This document shows, piece after piece, positions 21,550-32,629 of a stretch of 64,000 nt of DNA. The position numbers and the translations under genes are program-made. The notes beneath the pieces were generated by a model that was given only the letters and a program-made list of their open reading frames with translations, was not told the DNA's origin and did not search any database. The DNA is from Aldrovandia affinis (lineage: Eukaryota > Chordata > Actinopteri > Notacanthiformes > Halosauridae): positions 4,282,001 through 4,346,000 of the forward strand of contig JAINUG010000039.1 of assembly GCA_029706075.1 (NCBI GenBank), written 5' to 3'. Within the stretch, counting starts at the first letter, position 1, and every line of letters begins with the position of its first letter.

Positions 21550-22990
21550 GGTGCCTGCAGCAAACGGTGATGCTGGGGCGGCGCGGACAAAAAAACGAAA
21601 CCTACACAAAGAGCCAAACCTGTATGGCGTGGTGCTCATAGAGCACAATGAACTTTCTCAAATGGAAATAGAAAATGTGGAAAATCACCAAAATACTTGT
21701 GGAGTGTGTGTCCTGCTAGAGACATTGAATACAGAGAATGCCACAAGAAGGTACATTTTGCTGCTGTGTGCAAAAGTGTGCAGTCGGACGATGTTGCATT
21801 CCTGGGTCACATTCACACCCCCCAAATTCAGAGTGCATGGACGCAGATACTGGACATGAATGGTCAGCCATTTTGTTTCAAGATTGACACAGATGCTGCA
21901 GTGACTGCTATCCCTGAGACTGACTACTCAGTGGAGAGGGGTGGAAAGCTGTACACATCCAGCAGATGCCTGTGTGGACCAGCCAAACAATCAGCCATTG
22001 CAGTTGAGAGGCCAGGTAAATGCTGTGCTACAGAAGGGAGCAAGAAAAATGTAAGAGGAAGTGTATGTCGTCTCAGGATTAACAACACCGTTGCTTAGCT
22101 TACTGGCCATTCAGAGACTTCCTGTTTTGGGTCAGAGCCAACACATTTAACATCCTGAAACATACTTCAAAGCAAGGTATCCCGAGGTATTCACTGGCCT
22201 GGGGAAGATATGAGGGGAGCACAAAATTAAAGTGAAAGAATGTGTAACTCCATATGCTCTCTCACTGCCACGGAGGGTGTCCTTCTCACACCACTGATGG
22301 GAAGAGTTAAAGAGGAGTTGGACAGGATGGAGAAGATGGGAGCAGGTACGGTCGTAGTTCCAAAAACAAATGGTAGGATACGGAGTCGCGTCAACCTCAC
22401 CAAGCTGAATGGCAGTGTCACTGCCGATGCGCTGTAGATGGTGCCTCTTTGCACAATGCCCACAAGTGCAGAGCAAGCATTGGAAGGAGAGCGCAAAGTG
22501 TACATCGACAGCATTGTACAGCACATGCCAGCAACAAAGAGGCACAAGAGCAGGTAGAGCCCCTCCTCACAACAAAATGACCTGTAAGACCGTTGCAAAC
22601 AGTCGGAGCAGACCTGTTTGAATGGAAAAAGGAACATTATCTAGTAGTGTTTGACTATTTCTCTAGGTGCATTGAAGTGGCAAACTTACTTAGTAGCCCA
22701 ACCCAAACAATCGAACGTTTCAAGTCCATCTTCGCGCGTTTTGGTGTTTCCGAGACCTTACGGACTGACAGCGGCCCTCAGTTCGCTTCTCTGGAATTTG
22801 CGCAGTTCGCAAGAGACTTCGACCTCGCTCATCTCGCAAGCAGCCCACGCTAGCCTCAGACCAATGGCGAAGCAGACAGAGCCGTCAGAACAGTAAAGAC
22901 ACTGCTGTCAAAATAACAGGATTTCCACAAGGCTCTGATGGCTTACAGAGCCACAGCGTTGGCGCAAGGGATCTGGCCAGCTCAGCTGAT
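21550..22990 (+). pseudogene. Ty3/gypsy-type LTR retrotransposon relic (gag-pro-RT-int pieces)
   Basis: In order on the plus strand: a zinc-knuckle-like CPARDIEYRECHKKVHFAAVC (about 21709), an aspartic protease start FKIDTDAAVTAIPE (about 21877) in which the usual DTGA is DTDA, an early reverse-transcriptase block RVKEELDRMEKMGAGTVVVP (about 22301) followed by NGRIRSRVNLTKLNG, and integrase-core pieces from VGADLFEWKKEHYLVVFDYF (about 22600) through LRTDSGPQFASLEF. Most of RT, RNase H and the start of integrase are deleted, and frames shift. No flanking LTRs were found. It is an inactive internal fragment. Confidence 0.82.
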
Positions 22991-23189
22991 GATGGGCCGG
23001 AGAATAAGAACACCTGTTGTCACCCCATCCGAGCAATTATAGCCGAGCAAATATATTAGATGGCCTAACCTTGACCTCTTCAGACAGAAGGACCGTGAGT
23101 TGAAAGGAAAACAAGCAACTTGGCATAGTGAGACCACTACCCCCCCCGGAAACAGGACAGAGAGTTCAGATCAAACATAATATAATATA

Positions 23190-23300
23190 ATAATATAATA
23201 TACGCCATTTAGCAGACGCTTTTATCCAAAGCGACGTACAGTAATGAATGCACACATTTTTCAGTATATGTGGTCCCAGTGGGACAAACATGCAAAAACA
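23190..23300 (-). mobile_element. SINE 3' part with LINE-type tail
   Basis: In reverse orientation: an (ATAAT)n-like end, GCCATTTAGCAGACGCTTTT, ATCCAAAGCGACGTACAG, then CAGTATATGTGGTCCCAGTG. It is the reverse complement of the element at 29161-29275. Confidence 0.7.
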
Positions 23301-23439
23301 GAAGGGACGGTGGTGAGACTGGCGACCACGCCAAGGTTGAAACACACGGAGGAAGATAACGCTCACATCTCAGAGAGTACCAATGTTGATCTCCAATTGG
23401 AACCAGGTGGTCATATGACAGATATGGACAGATGTTAAA

Positions 23440-24937
23440 GAAAATATTTTTCTCAGAAAGATTGTATTAGTATAAAATAATATAATTTTAGCATTTTCTT
23501 TCATACAATATTGTTTATTTTATACAGCCCTTTTTGCTCATTTTCATCAAGGCTGCCAATAATTTTGGACCTGACTGCAATAGTGCATATAGTCCTGCCT
23601 GGTTCATGTAGTAAACTCAGAAAGAAAATACATCAAATGTTGGCTTAATATCCCACATCCTAAATGTACCATGAAAATTGTTTTCTGCCTCTGGAATAAT
23701 TAAATTAATTTTCTTTTTCACTCATCACACAGCTTTCCTGTATTTTCTAGCAAATGCTTGCACACAGTAATGCAAGGCTTACACTAATTCTAACTCTAAA
23801 TCTCCTTCAGCATTAACTTAATAAACCTTACAATTCAGCTTCAACAAAAGCAAATCCTGTGTCAGGAAAAATCACTATATCCACTTGCAGGATATGCAAA
23901 ATATAAAAATATTGTAAAAAAATTTAAACATAAGAATATAGTTTTCTGAGATGAAGTTTCCAAATACCAAATAGACATTGCTCAAATGTCTTTAGTATGC
24001 TTTGTGATGGGATACACAAATGCATTCACGTATCTTCGATGATGCAACTATCATAATTTTTCAGGAGATGACATGAAAACCAAGCTGTAATCATTGTCAT
24101 AGCCAGTAAAACGTATAGTAAAACAAATATATGGAACATTTATAAGCAGGATTATGGTTTGGGTTGGGTTAAAAGATATGGACCATACAGTCATACTGTA
24201 TAGTCTGGGAAAGTAACAAAAATGATAAGCTACAATATGATGAATGTTATCAGAAACTATTTATTCAAAGTAAAGGAATTATTTCAAAAGCCTCCCAAAG
24301 ACTCATTGAGTGCAGATGGAATTGAACAGCACCCAGAGGAGATCAGAACAAAACCTTGGTAGCTGTCATTCATCCTCTTAACTGTGGAAACATTTTGAAA
24401 GTCGCTCCGTTCTCCAGCTTTGGTCGACTTAAAAAAATTATAATAGTCTAGAATGCCTAAGGGAATCCTTTCTATTCTGCCTCTATGATTCTGGCTTGCT
24501 GTCTTATTTTGATAAATGTATCTTCCTGTATCTGCCTGAAAATGATTTCCTGTCGAATAAGGGCTTGTATAAAATTGAGACAGGATTTTACTCCAGAGCA
24601 AGAATCTATTCTGAGCGTAATTTGTCTTTGGTGCCTTTGCCCTTCATGATGGTAAGTACAATAGGATGCTTTTCCACCCAAGTCTGACCTTGCATGAATG
24701 CAATGTCAATAGTCAAATTCAATCAGAATATTCAACGCAAACCTTTTTAACAGTAGCCTATCCTCTCCTATTGTTTATAGCCACACATCCACCCCCTCCA
24801 ATATAATAATATACTTAAATATGGTCATAAAATTAACACAATGTGAAATTATGAAACCTGAAAAATTGAATGAAGGTAGTATTAAGGTAAAGGCAGCACA
24901 ATTAACTGTGTTGACTGCCATTGGAGAATGTATTTCT
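23440..24937. other. Intron, no feature recognised
   Basis: AT-rich unique DNA. Minus-strand frames at 24284-24681 are open but interrupted and show no known domain. Confidence 0.5.
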
Positions 24938-25099
24938 CAGGGTTGCCATCAATACCATTTCAATTCAGTCAATTTAGGAAATTAATTGTAATTCAATTCA
25001 TGAATTAAAAAAATGCTTGTAATGTCCCATGAGGATTTGTCAGTTAATTAATTAATTTGTTTCATTGACTGAACTGGAATGGAATTGACCACAACCCTG
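24938..25099. mobile_element. Palindromic hAT-like MITE (162 bp)
   Basis: Nearly the whole element is one inverted repeat. The left end is CAGGGTTGCCATCAATACCA, and the right end read in reverse is CAGGGTTGTGGTCAATTCCA; both continue through TTCAGTCAAT and AAATTAATT. Flanking 8-mers (GTATTTCT, GTTATGAC) do not match convincingly, so the duplication has decayed or the type is different. Confidence 0.7.
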
Positions 25100-26459
25100 G
25101 TTATGACTAATGTTCAAGACCCCTGCTCTTTGACTGTGTTTATGAGAGACAGAAACACAGAGCTTTGGAAGGGGGCTCACGTGGTCACCTGGTCACACAA
25201 GCCTTGCCTCCAAAGGGGGAAGGGAGCATATCAGCCCTGAGTCTACGAGGAGAGGGGTTTGGCAAGAGCTTTCGCTCCGGCTGCTGGTGAATTGGTGAAA
25301 TATTTACTCATTCAGTTCATGAACGTTATGACATATTTCAAAACAACAGCGTGCAGGACACCCTGGGCTTATAGCCATCGACCATCGATCAAATGCATGA
25401 GACGTCAAGGAGGCAACACTTCCTCCGGCTCTCATTCATAGGCCGTAACGAGTGGGGGGACGGGGGGGGCAAACAACACTCAATTCACTGGTGCCATGAA
25501 AAAGGCCCAAGTTTTTAGGAGTTTTAATAATAAAACTGTTTTGTTATAAAAATACACAAGACTTGAAAATTGTAGTTGATTATTGTTTTGATTCAACCTT
25601 ATATGTCACGGAGCCATAACTCACATCTGATGTTGCAAGCTCTCTATTCATGTATAAAACTCAAAAATGGCAAAAATGGAGATAAAAGGTTTGTTTTAAG
25701 ACACCGACTATTTATTTCAGAAAGGTCCCCTGCTCCAGCCAGCCAGAGAAGCTTTATAAAAGAATATTGTATAAACAACTGTACAACACAGTCATACACA
25801 ATTTATATAAGGCATTCATAAAACGAGGGTTATGAATATCAAAACCTGACTCAGCATGGAGGCCTTTCCTGCTGCCACAGGATCATGCGGAAGCTCTAAC
25901 AGCTCTCCAACTTGTGTGCTTCTCCAGTAGGAGGGATTTTTTACATTTTTAAAAGGGATTAACAAAGTGAACAACCAAAGATTTTTAAAGATACGTTTGG
26001 ATAGCAGAACAAGAGGACACAGGTGGAAATTAGGCAAATTCCGCACAGATACCAGGAACTACCAGTTGAGGCAGATACACTTGGGGTATTCAAGTCCAGG
26101 CTTTATGCAGTACTGTATATTCTTTAGACTGGGAAATGATTAGCCTAAATGGGTGAAATGGCCTGTTCTTTTCATTATGCATTCTTATGTTCTTATTAGC
26201 AAGAGCATCAATGAGGGCAGTCAGGATGATGGACCCTGGGCGCAAAGCAGACCTGGGTACAGTACGTTAATCCTTTAGACACCAGTAAAAGTCCTGCAAA
26301 TTACTGACAATTTTATAAGAAATAAGAAAATTATTCTTTCATACGATTGCACATTTTTGGTTAGTAACATGTTTAGTTGAAAACTCTCAGGGACCTGAAG
26401 GCCTGAAGGACCATTTTCAAATTTTATTGGCATCAAAAGAGTAAAGGACTTTCAATATA
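25100..26459. other. Intron, no feature recognised
   Basis: Unique sequence; nothing gene-like with splice signals was found. Confidence 0.45.
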
Positions 26460-26945
26460 AATGAAGCATGTTACTGACCAAAACATATAATTCCATTCAT
26501 CCTGGTGTTCAAGAAATCACTTTTGAATCCATTTAGCAGTGTGTATGACGATGACTCATCAGACCATATTACTTTCTTTTACTGCTCAGAAGTCCAGGTT
26601 TTGTGCTCATTACACCAGGTTAGGCGTTGTTCCTTTTTCATGATGCAGTTGCTGTCATGATTTTCAACACTGTTCCCCTTGACACTTAAATAATTTTGCC
26701 CTTTCTGTGACTAACGCACCTGCAATTCGGGCACAAACTATTTGGCCTGTTAGATCTCATTGACGTTGATTTTAAACATCTTTTATAGCAGAAATATATT
26801 AGTAATTGGTATTGACATTAATATGAAACACATTTATATACTATTTAATTATATTTTGAAGTAACTAAACTGAAGTAACTTATATTTTAAAGTCCTTGTT
26901 CATTTGGTGTTTCTATTATTTTTTCTACCCCCTGTATATATAAAT
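26460..26945 (-). mobile_element. Tc1-like transposon fragment (family of 31645)
   Basis: The right end, reversed, reads TACAGGGGGTAGAAAAAATA then ATAGAAACACCAAATG, and the next 150 bp match the left end of the element at 31645-31830 (GTAACTAAA, TAGTAATTGGTATTGAC versus TAGTAATTACCAATATG in opposite orientation). The inner part resembles decayed transposase (CAGACCATATTACTTTCTTT). Confidence 0.65.
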
Positions 26946-26949
26946 ATAT

Positions 26950-26952
26950 ACA

Positions 26953-27014
<62 letters not shown>
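26950..27014. repeat. (CA)n microsatellite
   Basis: About 30 uninterrupted CA units, 150 bp from an ENOX exon donor. Confidence 0.97.
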
Positions 27015-27017
<3 letters not shown>

Positions 27018-27167
27018 ACTTTATATAGTGTATAGTGTATACACTCTATATTTGACAAACCTATGTAATGTTTTCAGGGAACTGGATTGCTTACAACAGT
27101 GTGACAGTGACATCATTTCCTGTTTCATAGAGTAGTGTAAAAAATGCCTGCGATGTAAAGGCCCTAC

Positions 27168-27305
27168 CTGCAACCAGCGGCTGTCCGGACAGCCCCATGG
27201 GCACGATACCCAGGTTATTCATGGCAGTGGCCCAGGCTCCGGGGTCCGCCAAGGGCACGCTGAGGGAGGTCTGCTCCGGTCCTGAACTCCCTAAACCATC
27301 TGCTG
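27168..27305 (-). CDS. enox1: ENOX1-like coding exon (first recognised exon)
   Basis: This minus-strand exon encodes about 46 residues including AWATAMNNLGIVPMGLSGQP, a stretch I recognise from the N-terminal region of vertebrate ENOX1/ENOX2 proteins. The family are cell-surface proteins that alternate hydroquinone/NADH oxidation with protein disulfide-thiol exchange. A pyrimidine-rich acceptor (ctcctctctcag) precedes 27305 and a donor CAG|GTAGGG follows 27168. The acceptor lies in a CAG-CAG-CAG run, so splicing could slip by 3 or 6 bp without changing frame. The exon ends on the first base of a codon (G), which joins the AT opening the next exon to give Asp. The length, 138 bp, is a multiple of three. 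The initiator-methionine exon expected upstream (higher coordinates) was not found. ENOX1 is favoured over ENOX2 from remembered sequences, not from an alignment. Confidence 0.88.
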
Positions 27306-27865
27306 CTGAGAGAGGAGCAGGGACAAGGTCAGTCAATCTCTCAACTGGAAAGTGGCAGTGAGAACTTGGATCTGTCAGGGGATGGCTTTTAGTGAATTCT
27401 GACTGGATGTGGAAGAATGACTTAGATTTCAGCCTGGCAGCGGGGCAGGGCTGCAGTGGAGAAAAGACGGACGAAGCCCCTCACTTCTTCAGAGCAGGTG
27501 CTGCCCTTTGCCCCCTTGACCCCTCCCCCACAACCCCTGTTATGTTTGTAATCAAGCTTCTCAAGTGCAGTGAAAAATAGAATCTAAAATTGTACCCCAT
27601 GCTTTAACCCTGACCCCTCCTGCACTAACGTGATAGGGATGTAATGGAAAATTGCACAGCCTGGAGAGTGGTACATTTTTTCGGTGCTCAGATGGAGTTC
27701 TGCGCCATGTGATACGGCCAATTCCTTTCAGGCCCTGAGCTGGTTCTGCAGTTTAACCATGATGCCATGATGTGCATGCCATTGTTTAACCACTGCGCAA
27801 GACACCACCAGCATATATCTCTCAATGATTGTGATACGCTGCTGTCTCACCCAGGTTAATACACT
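27306..27865. other. Intron upstream of first recognised exon
   Basis: No initiator-methionine exon was recognised here on the minus strand. Confidence 0.4.
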
Positions 27866-27906
27866 TACTGTAAGTCACTCTGGATAAGAGCATCTGCTAA
27901 ATAACG
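27866..27906 (+). mobile_element. LINE/SINE 3' tail fragment
   Basis: CTGTAAGTCACTCTGGATAA then GAGCATCTGCTAAAT, one of about ten such tails in the window. Confidence 0.65.
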
Positions 27907-27996
27907 GTCATAAAATAGTCATATTTGGGAGTCATACTGTACAATATGTGATGCTAAATATACCATTCCATTTTCATGTCCGTATATCTATACATA

Positions 27997-28178
27997 CACA
28001 GTGGTTATAAATGGTATTCACTCCCTTTGGCATTTTTCACTTTTTATTTTCTTACTTCATGGAATCTAAATGGATTTAATTGGAATTTCTTGCCAATGAT
28101 CCACACAAAACATTCTATAACTTCAAATAAAACAACCTCTGAATGCCAAAGGGGGTGAATACTTATTATACCCGCTGT
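27997..28178. mobile_element. Tc1-derived MITE (about 180 bp)
   Basis: Left end CAGTGGTTATAAATGGTATT plus CACTCCCTTTGGC; right end GCCAAAGGGGGTGAATACTT plus ATTATACCCGCTG. These are the two terminal repeats of the Tc1 family at 9280/16140 joined with almost all the interior lost. Confidence 0.82.
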
Positions 28179-28179
28179 A

Positions 28180-29150
28180 TATATATATATATACACAGTC
28201 TATACACTGCAATCTAAGGTAAAACTTGTTGTGTCGCAAAGCAATAATATACCAGATATCAACCAAAAAGCAATTGAGCTGTAGCGCTACTGTATAGTGT
28301 TTCTAGTCCTTCCTGATTCAGTCTCCCAGACGTATGAAGATGCTCACAGGCAGTAATGGTATTTCAAAAACTGCAATTCAAAATCTTCTATTTCGAAGGT
28401 CCAGACTCGAGAAGCAGCAAATAAATAAACAAATAAAAACAAAACGGAAATAGCAAGCCGAGGAGAAACGAGGAACGCGCAGGAGTGAGAATTTAGAGCA
28501 AACATCAAGGCCATTAAGGCTAAAAAGCTTATACCCCATTTTTTTGCTCAGAGGCACCCGACAACACATCCATATGCGCTTGGCAACCAACACCCTCCAG
28601 GCAAAGGCACAGATCTCATTAAGAGAGGTGGTAATGGCAGAGGTACATTACCACTGGACATGCCCGATCCTCTCTGCTGTCATCAGACCTCCAGTGCTCT
28701 CCGGGCCACAGGAGAGGGAGGGGGAGGGGGTGAGAGGTGGGGTGTGGGGGCGGAGGAGACTGGCTGTTAAAGGCTGGATCCCATCACCGTACAACCGGCC
28801 CTGCGAATCACAAACAGAAGGACAGAAGAACAGCTCAGGACTCAGGTTTGGCTCACAGTTGCGCCGCGCTAATGGGAAGGCTGTCTGGCAGAATTAACAA
28901 GGGAGATTGTTTGACCTGATTCTTCTGTTTTATGCAATTTCTGGCTTCCTTAATTGGTTAACTGGTTGCACTACCCCTGTGTGTGTTATTCACCCCTGTA
29001 TTCTTTTACCCCCAATTTTGGTTATTGGTGTGGATTTTTAGTGTGACGGCCGTTTTTAAATACAAAACCAACAATAGACTAATTTCATTCAAGTACTATT
29101 GCATGTTTTATTATTTTTATTTTAGCTATTGTGTTTCAAACAGTTTCATT
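28180..29150. other. Intron, no feature recognised
   Basis: Mostly unique. A purine-rich tract lies at 28705-28760. No exon-like block identified. Confidence 0.45.
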
Positions 29151-29160
29151 ATTTTATTTT

Positions 29161-29275
29161 GTGGGTTCAATCCCCACTGGGGCCACATATACTGAAAATG
29201 TATCCATTCACTACTGTAAGTCGCTTTGGATAAAAGCGTCTGCTAAATGGCATATATTATTATTATTATTATTCA
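29161..29275 (+). mobile_element. 5'-truncated tRNA-derived SINE
   Basis: Starts inside the tRNA-like head at GTGGGTTCAATCCCCACTGG (box B), passes GGCCACATATACTGAAAATG, then the tail GTAAGTCGCTTTGGATAAAAG, CGTCTGCTAAATGG and (ATT)n. Same family as 23190-23300. It links the LINE-type stem-loop tail to a tRNA-derived head. Confidence 0.78.
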
Positions 29276-29299
29276 GCACTGTCTATGTGTGTATGTTTT

Positions 29300-30125
29300 T
29301 AATTCTGTGTACTGTACATTTGTGATGATGTCACAGGTGGCTGGTTTTTAGAAAGCATTGTTTGTGGATATGATGCCATCCCCCAAACAGGAAGTGCCTT
29401 AATGGAAAGATAAAGTTATTCGAATTTGAATGGAATGGGAATTACAATGGGAGTGAAAGCAGGCATGATTCACAGGGAATGACACTGTCACGGTCGCCAG
29501 GGTTTCCCAGCCTTCAAAGGCCATTCATGGCACCCTGTCAAACCGCCTCCCGGGTGAACAAGCTGCAGCTGACCTGCCACTCAAACTCCGCTCGCAACAA
29601 ACCCACTGATTCATCCATAATTACGCCTATGAATGTGTCCATTCAGAACACAGTCAATCTGTATATTGCTTTATAACCATTCTATCTGCAGCCCGTATCG
29701 ACTGGTGCCTATTGATCTTTACAAAAGGGTATTATGATTTCATTAATCTGTGCCACCTTAGTCACAGATTGTTTATACAGTACATGTTGATTTCATTGTT
29801 TACTACCATTATGGATCATTGCCAGTAGGGTTTTGCGTATTAGGTCATTGATAGCTGCACGTTTACGAATTCAAATTGTACCATTGCATTGATTGTGATT
29901 ACGTAATTCTGTCTTTTATCCTGTAAAAGGCATTGAGCATGGGAAACAAATGAACCTATAAAATGCATCATTATCCATTATACACACATGCAAAAACGCG
30001 TATGCGAGCACATAGAGGAACGTCACCCATCGTCTTCATCTCGCCATTCTGCCCCTGATTCCTAATGCTCCTGTGACTGAGCAGTGAGGTTCATGTAGCA
30101 TCGCAGACAAGGCCTTGCCCCCCCA
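29300..30125. other. Unique DNA, no feature recognised
   Basis: No repeats with clear ends and no domains in open frames. Confidence 0.45.
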
Positions 30126-30139
30126 CTACAGCAGCTTTA

Positions 30140-30260
30140 CGGCACACGGCGGCGAAGCCGAGTGACACGTGACGTGCGAGTGGGGGCGGTCCTTCTCCCT
30201 CGCCAATCGGGACGGAACGCCAATACCCGTGCCCACCAGGCGTTTAGAGTCTCTGTCACA
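30140..30260. promoter_or_regulatory. Candidate GC-rich promoter or enhancer patch
   Basis: Within 60 bp the sequence holds CACGTGACGTG (30166-30176, overlapping E-box and CRE-like sites), GGGGGCGG (30182-30189, Sp1-like) and CCAAT (30203-30207), in locally CpG-rich DNA that stands out from the AT-rich surroundings. It is 2.9 kb upstream, in gene orientation, of the first recognised ENOX exon. No transcript start can be shown. Confidence 0.35.
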
Positions 30261-31062
30261 CCCCATGAAATATTCACCCCATAGCCCGTGTAGCTCTAAT
30301 TTATTCATGAGCACACTTGACATCCTTAAATCATTCAAGTGGCATCCTGCTCCCGTGGAAATGGGGCACTTCAAATTTTAGGAAAGCCTGACGGTAGAAT
30401 ATGGTGGAGGAAAAGCACCTGTGTGTGAGGAAGGTAAATGTGGTGCACATGGCGGATGGGTCCTAAATGTGACTGATGATATCTGTGCCTGGTGTGATCG
30501 AACTTGTGACCTTGGCAGCTGTATTTCACAGAGAGACACAATTCACTGACTAATAGAGCTCTTCACATGACTCAAAGCGGTCCTGTGCATAACACAATCG
30601 GTAGCATATCCATTTCAAAACTGTGAACATGATTAGATTCTATTAGACTCCAAATATATTTCAAAAGATGTTGTTTGGCATCGGTTTTGAGAATAGCTCA
30701 ACAGTGATCAAGGTTGTCAAGGATCAAATCTCAAATTCAATTGAACAAAATTGTTGTAGTGCTAGGTTTCTGTTGTTAACTTGTTGCTTTTCTGCTGCTA
30801 TTTTCAGTTGTAAATCGAATGTTAAATTAAACTGCGATGAGACCAGTTTCACTGGAACTACCTCACAGTTACGGTTTCCCCATGCAGGTGACAGGAAAAT
30901 AACCGACGTCCTCTCGACCAATCATAATTGAGCATTTAACCAAGCCAGGGTGCAGAATCAAAGGAGTCCAGGCCATTACCGCCTCCACATCATTGGCTTG
31001 CTCGCTTGATAGCGAAAGTGCTGTAAAATAAATTTTACCATCGACGTGGCGTATTGGACCTG

Positions 31063-31180
31063 ACTTCCCAGGTGGTGCACTGCCATAGCGTCCTTGAGCA
31101 AGGTATTTAACCTGGACCGCTTCGGTAAATATCCAGCTGCACGAAAGGATAACACGCACAATATAATCGGTGTAATTTGT
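31063..31180 (+). repeat. Fish interspersed repeat fragment (LINE/SINE body)
   Basis: GCACTGCCATAGCGTCCTTG, AGCAAGGTATTTAACC and AAATATCCAGCTGCACG make up a block I recognise as common just upstream of L2-type tails in fish genomes. The tail itself is absent here. Family assignment is from memory. Confidence 0.5.
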
Positions 31181-31644
31181 AATTTGCCACGGACGAGGCC
31201 GAGTCCCGGGAAAAGATATAGCATGATGTCACCTCCAGGTGTGGTGCGTGCCATGTCCGCAAAGCGGGACAATTTGTCTCTCTTATCGAGCAGCTGTGGC
31301 GTGCCGGGCCGCGGAAGGACACAGTGACGGAGAGGCTTGGTACCCTTCAAAATGAAAACGAGGTCAAGACCACATTATCAGTCACCGCTTAAAGCAAATT
31401 GTGGATAATAATGGCTTTGGAAAGGCACCATTAAACACACAGTCGTTCATGAAAGGAGACCGAAAAGAGAGTGATGGAGCAACGCACACCCTCCCGTAGC
31501 AAGACTCCTTTGAATCTCTGAGCTTTAAAATGACAGTCAGTCCTGCATTGTAGCTTTGTTCAGCTAAGACCGAATAATTAACTTTTTTTTTTTTTTAAGT
31601 GCATTAAGAAAAAAAGTATATATATTCACACAAAGACACACACA

Positions 31645-32625
31645 TACAGAGGGGGTAGACAAAATAAAGGAAACGGCAAATGAAAAAGGACTATTTTGAC
31701 GTAACTAAATTGCAATTAAAAAGGAGTCTATGTGTCTTTCATATTCATTTCAATAGTAATTACCAATATGTTTCTGCTATAAAACATGTTTTAAAATCAT
31801 ACATTTAATATGCAAGTCTCTAAAGCAACCAGAGAGATCTAACAGATTTTGAAAGAGCTCAAATAGTTGGTGCCCGAATTGCAAGTCACAGAAACATAGT
31901 GAGCTTCACAAAACTGATATTTATGGTAGGGCTGCCATTTGGAAACCAAAGCCAATGCGCAACAATGCATAACCTGGTGTAATGACCACCAAGAAATGAT
32001 CAGACCAATAAATATGGTCTTCTTTTACAGTTTTCCTACATCTGGATGGGTTTATGTTTGGAGAAGGCCAACAGAAACCTTCAACCCACATTGCCTGATC
32101 TCAACTTTAAAATATGGGGGTGGATCTGTTATGGTATGGGCAGCCATCTTGTGGGAGTCATCGGGTCCAATTATTAACTCAGCATAAAGCAGCCAAGAAG
32201 TACGAAACCATTTTAGGAGACCAGGTCCCCAGATGTTCCCATATTCCAAGAGGATAACACCCCCATACACACTGCTAAACAGATTCAATCGTGGTTTCAT
32301 GAACACCAGGATGAAGTCAAACACTTTCTATGGCTTCCCCAGTCACCAGATCTAAACATCATTGAACCTTTATGGGAAATTCAGGAACATAGAGTGTGGA
32401 GTAGAATTCCACCGCCTTCATCTTTCAAAGAACTGGAGGCTTTTCTTCTTGAAGAATGACCCAATATCTGACTAGAAAGAGTTAAAACTTGTATAACAGC
32501 ATTCCAAGAAAGATTGAAGCTGTTCTGAAGGCAAAGGGTGGCTCAACTCCTTATCAGTTGATAAATATTCATATATTGTTTGGTAATTCCTTCCTGTATT
32601 TTATGTACCCCTGTTTATATACACA
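31645..32625 (+). mobile_element. Tc1-like transposon with internal deletion
   Basis: Ends are TACAGAGGGGGTAGACAAAA plus TAAAGGAAAC on the left and, reversed, AACAGGGGTACATAAAATAC plus AGGAAGG on the right. Coding remnants include a DLTDFERAQIVGARIASHRN-like N-terminus (31835-31895) and, from about 32085, LKYGGGSVMVWAAI, the transposase core. Further on (32330-32450) come the SPDLN.IEPLW and LEE.W regions with errors. The middle of the DNA-binding half is missing. Confidence 0.78.
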
Positions 32626-32629
32626 GTAT

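Noticed and set aside
24284..24681. Overlapping minus-strand frames with Arg/Gln/Ile-rich sequence, possibly a processed pseudogene
   Set aside because: I could not match the translation to any family and saw no poly(A) tail or direct repeats.
28544..28919. 117-codon frame around a purine-rich tract
   Set aside because: Low-complexity GGGAGGGGG-rich segment; no domain and no splice support.
30869..31350. Overlapping frames on both strands up to 124 codons
   Set aside because: Part of the region is an interspersed repeat fragment (31063-31180), and the rest shows no recognisable domain.
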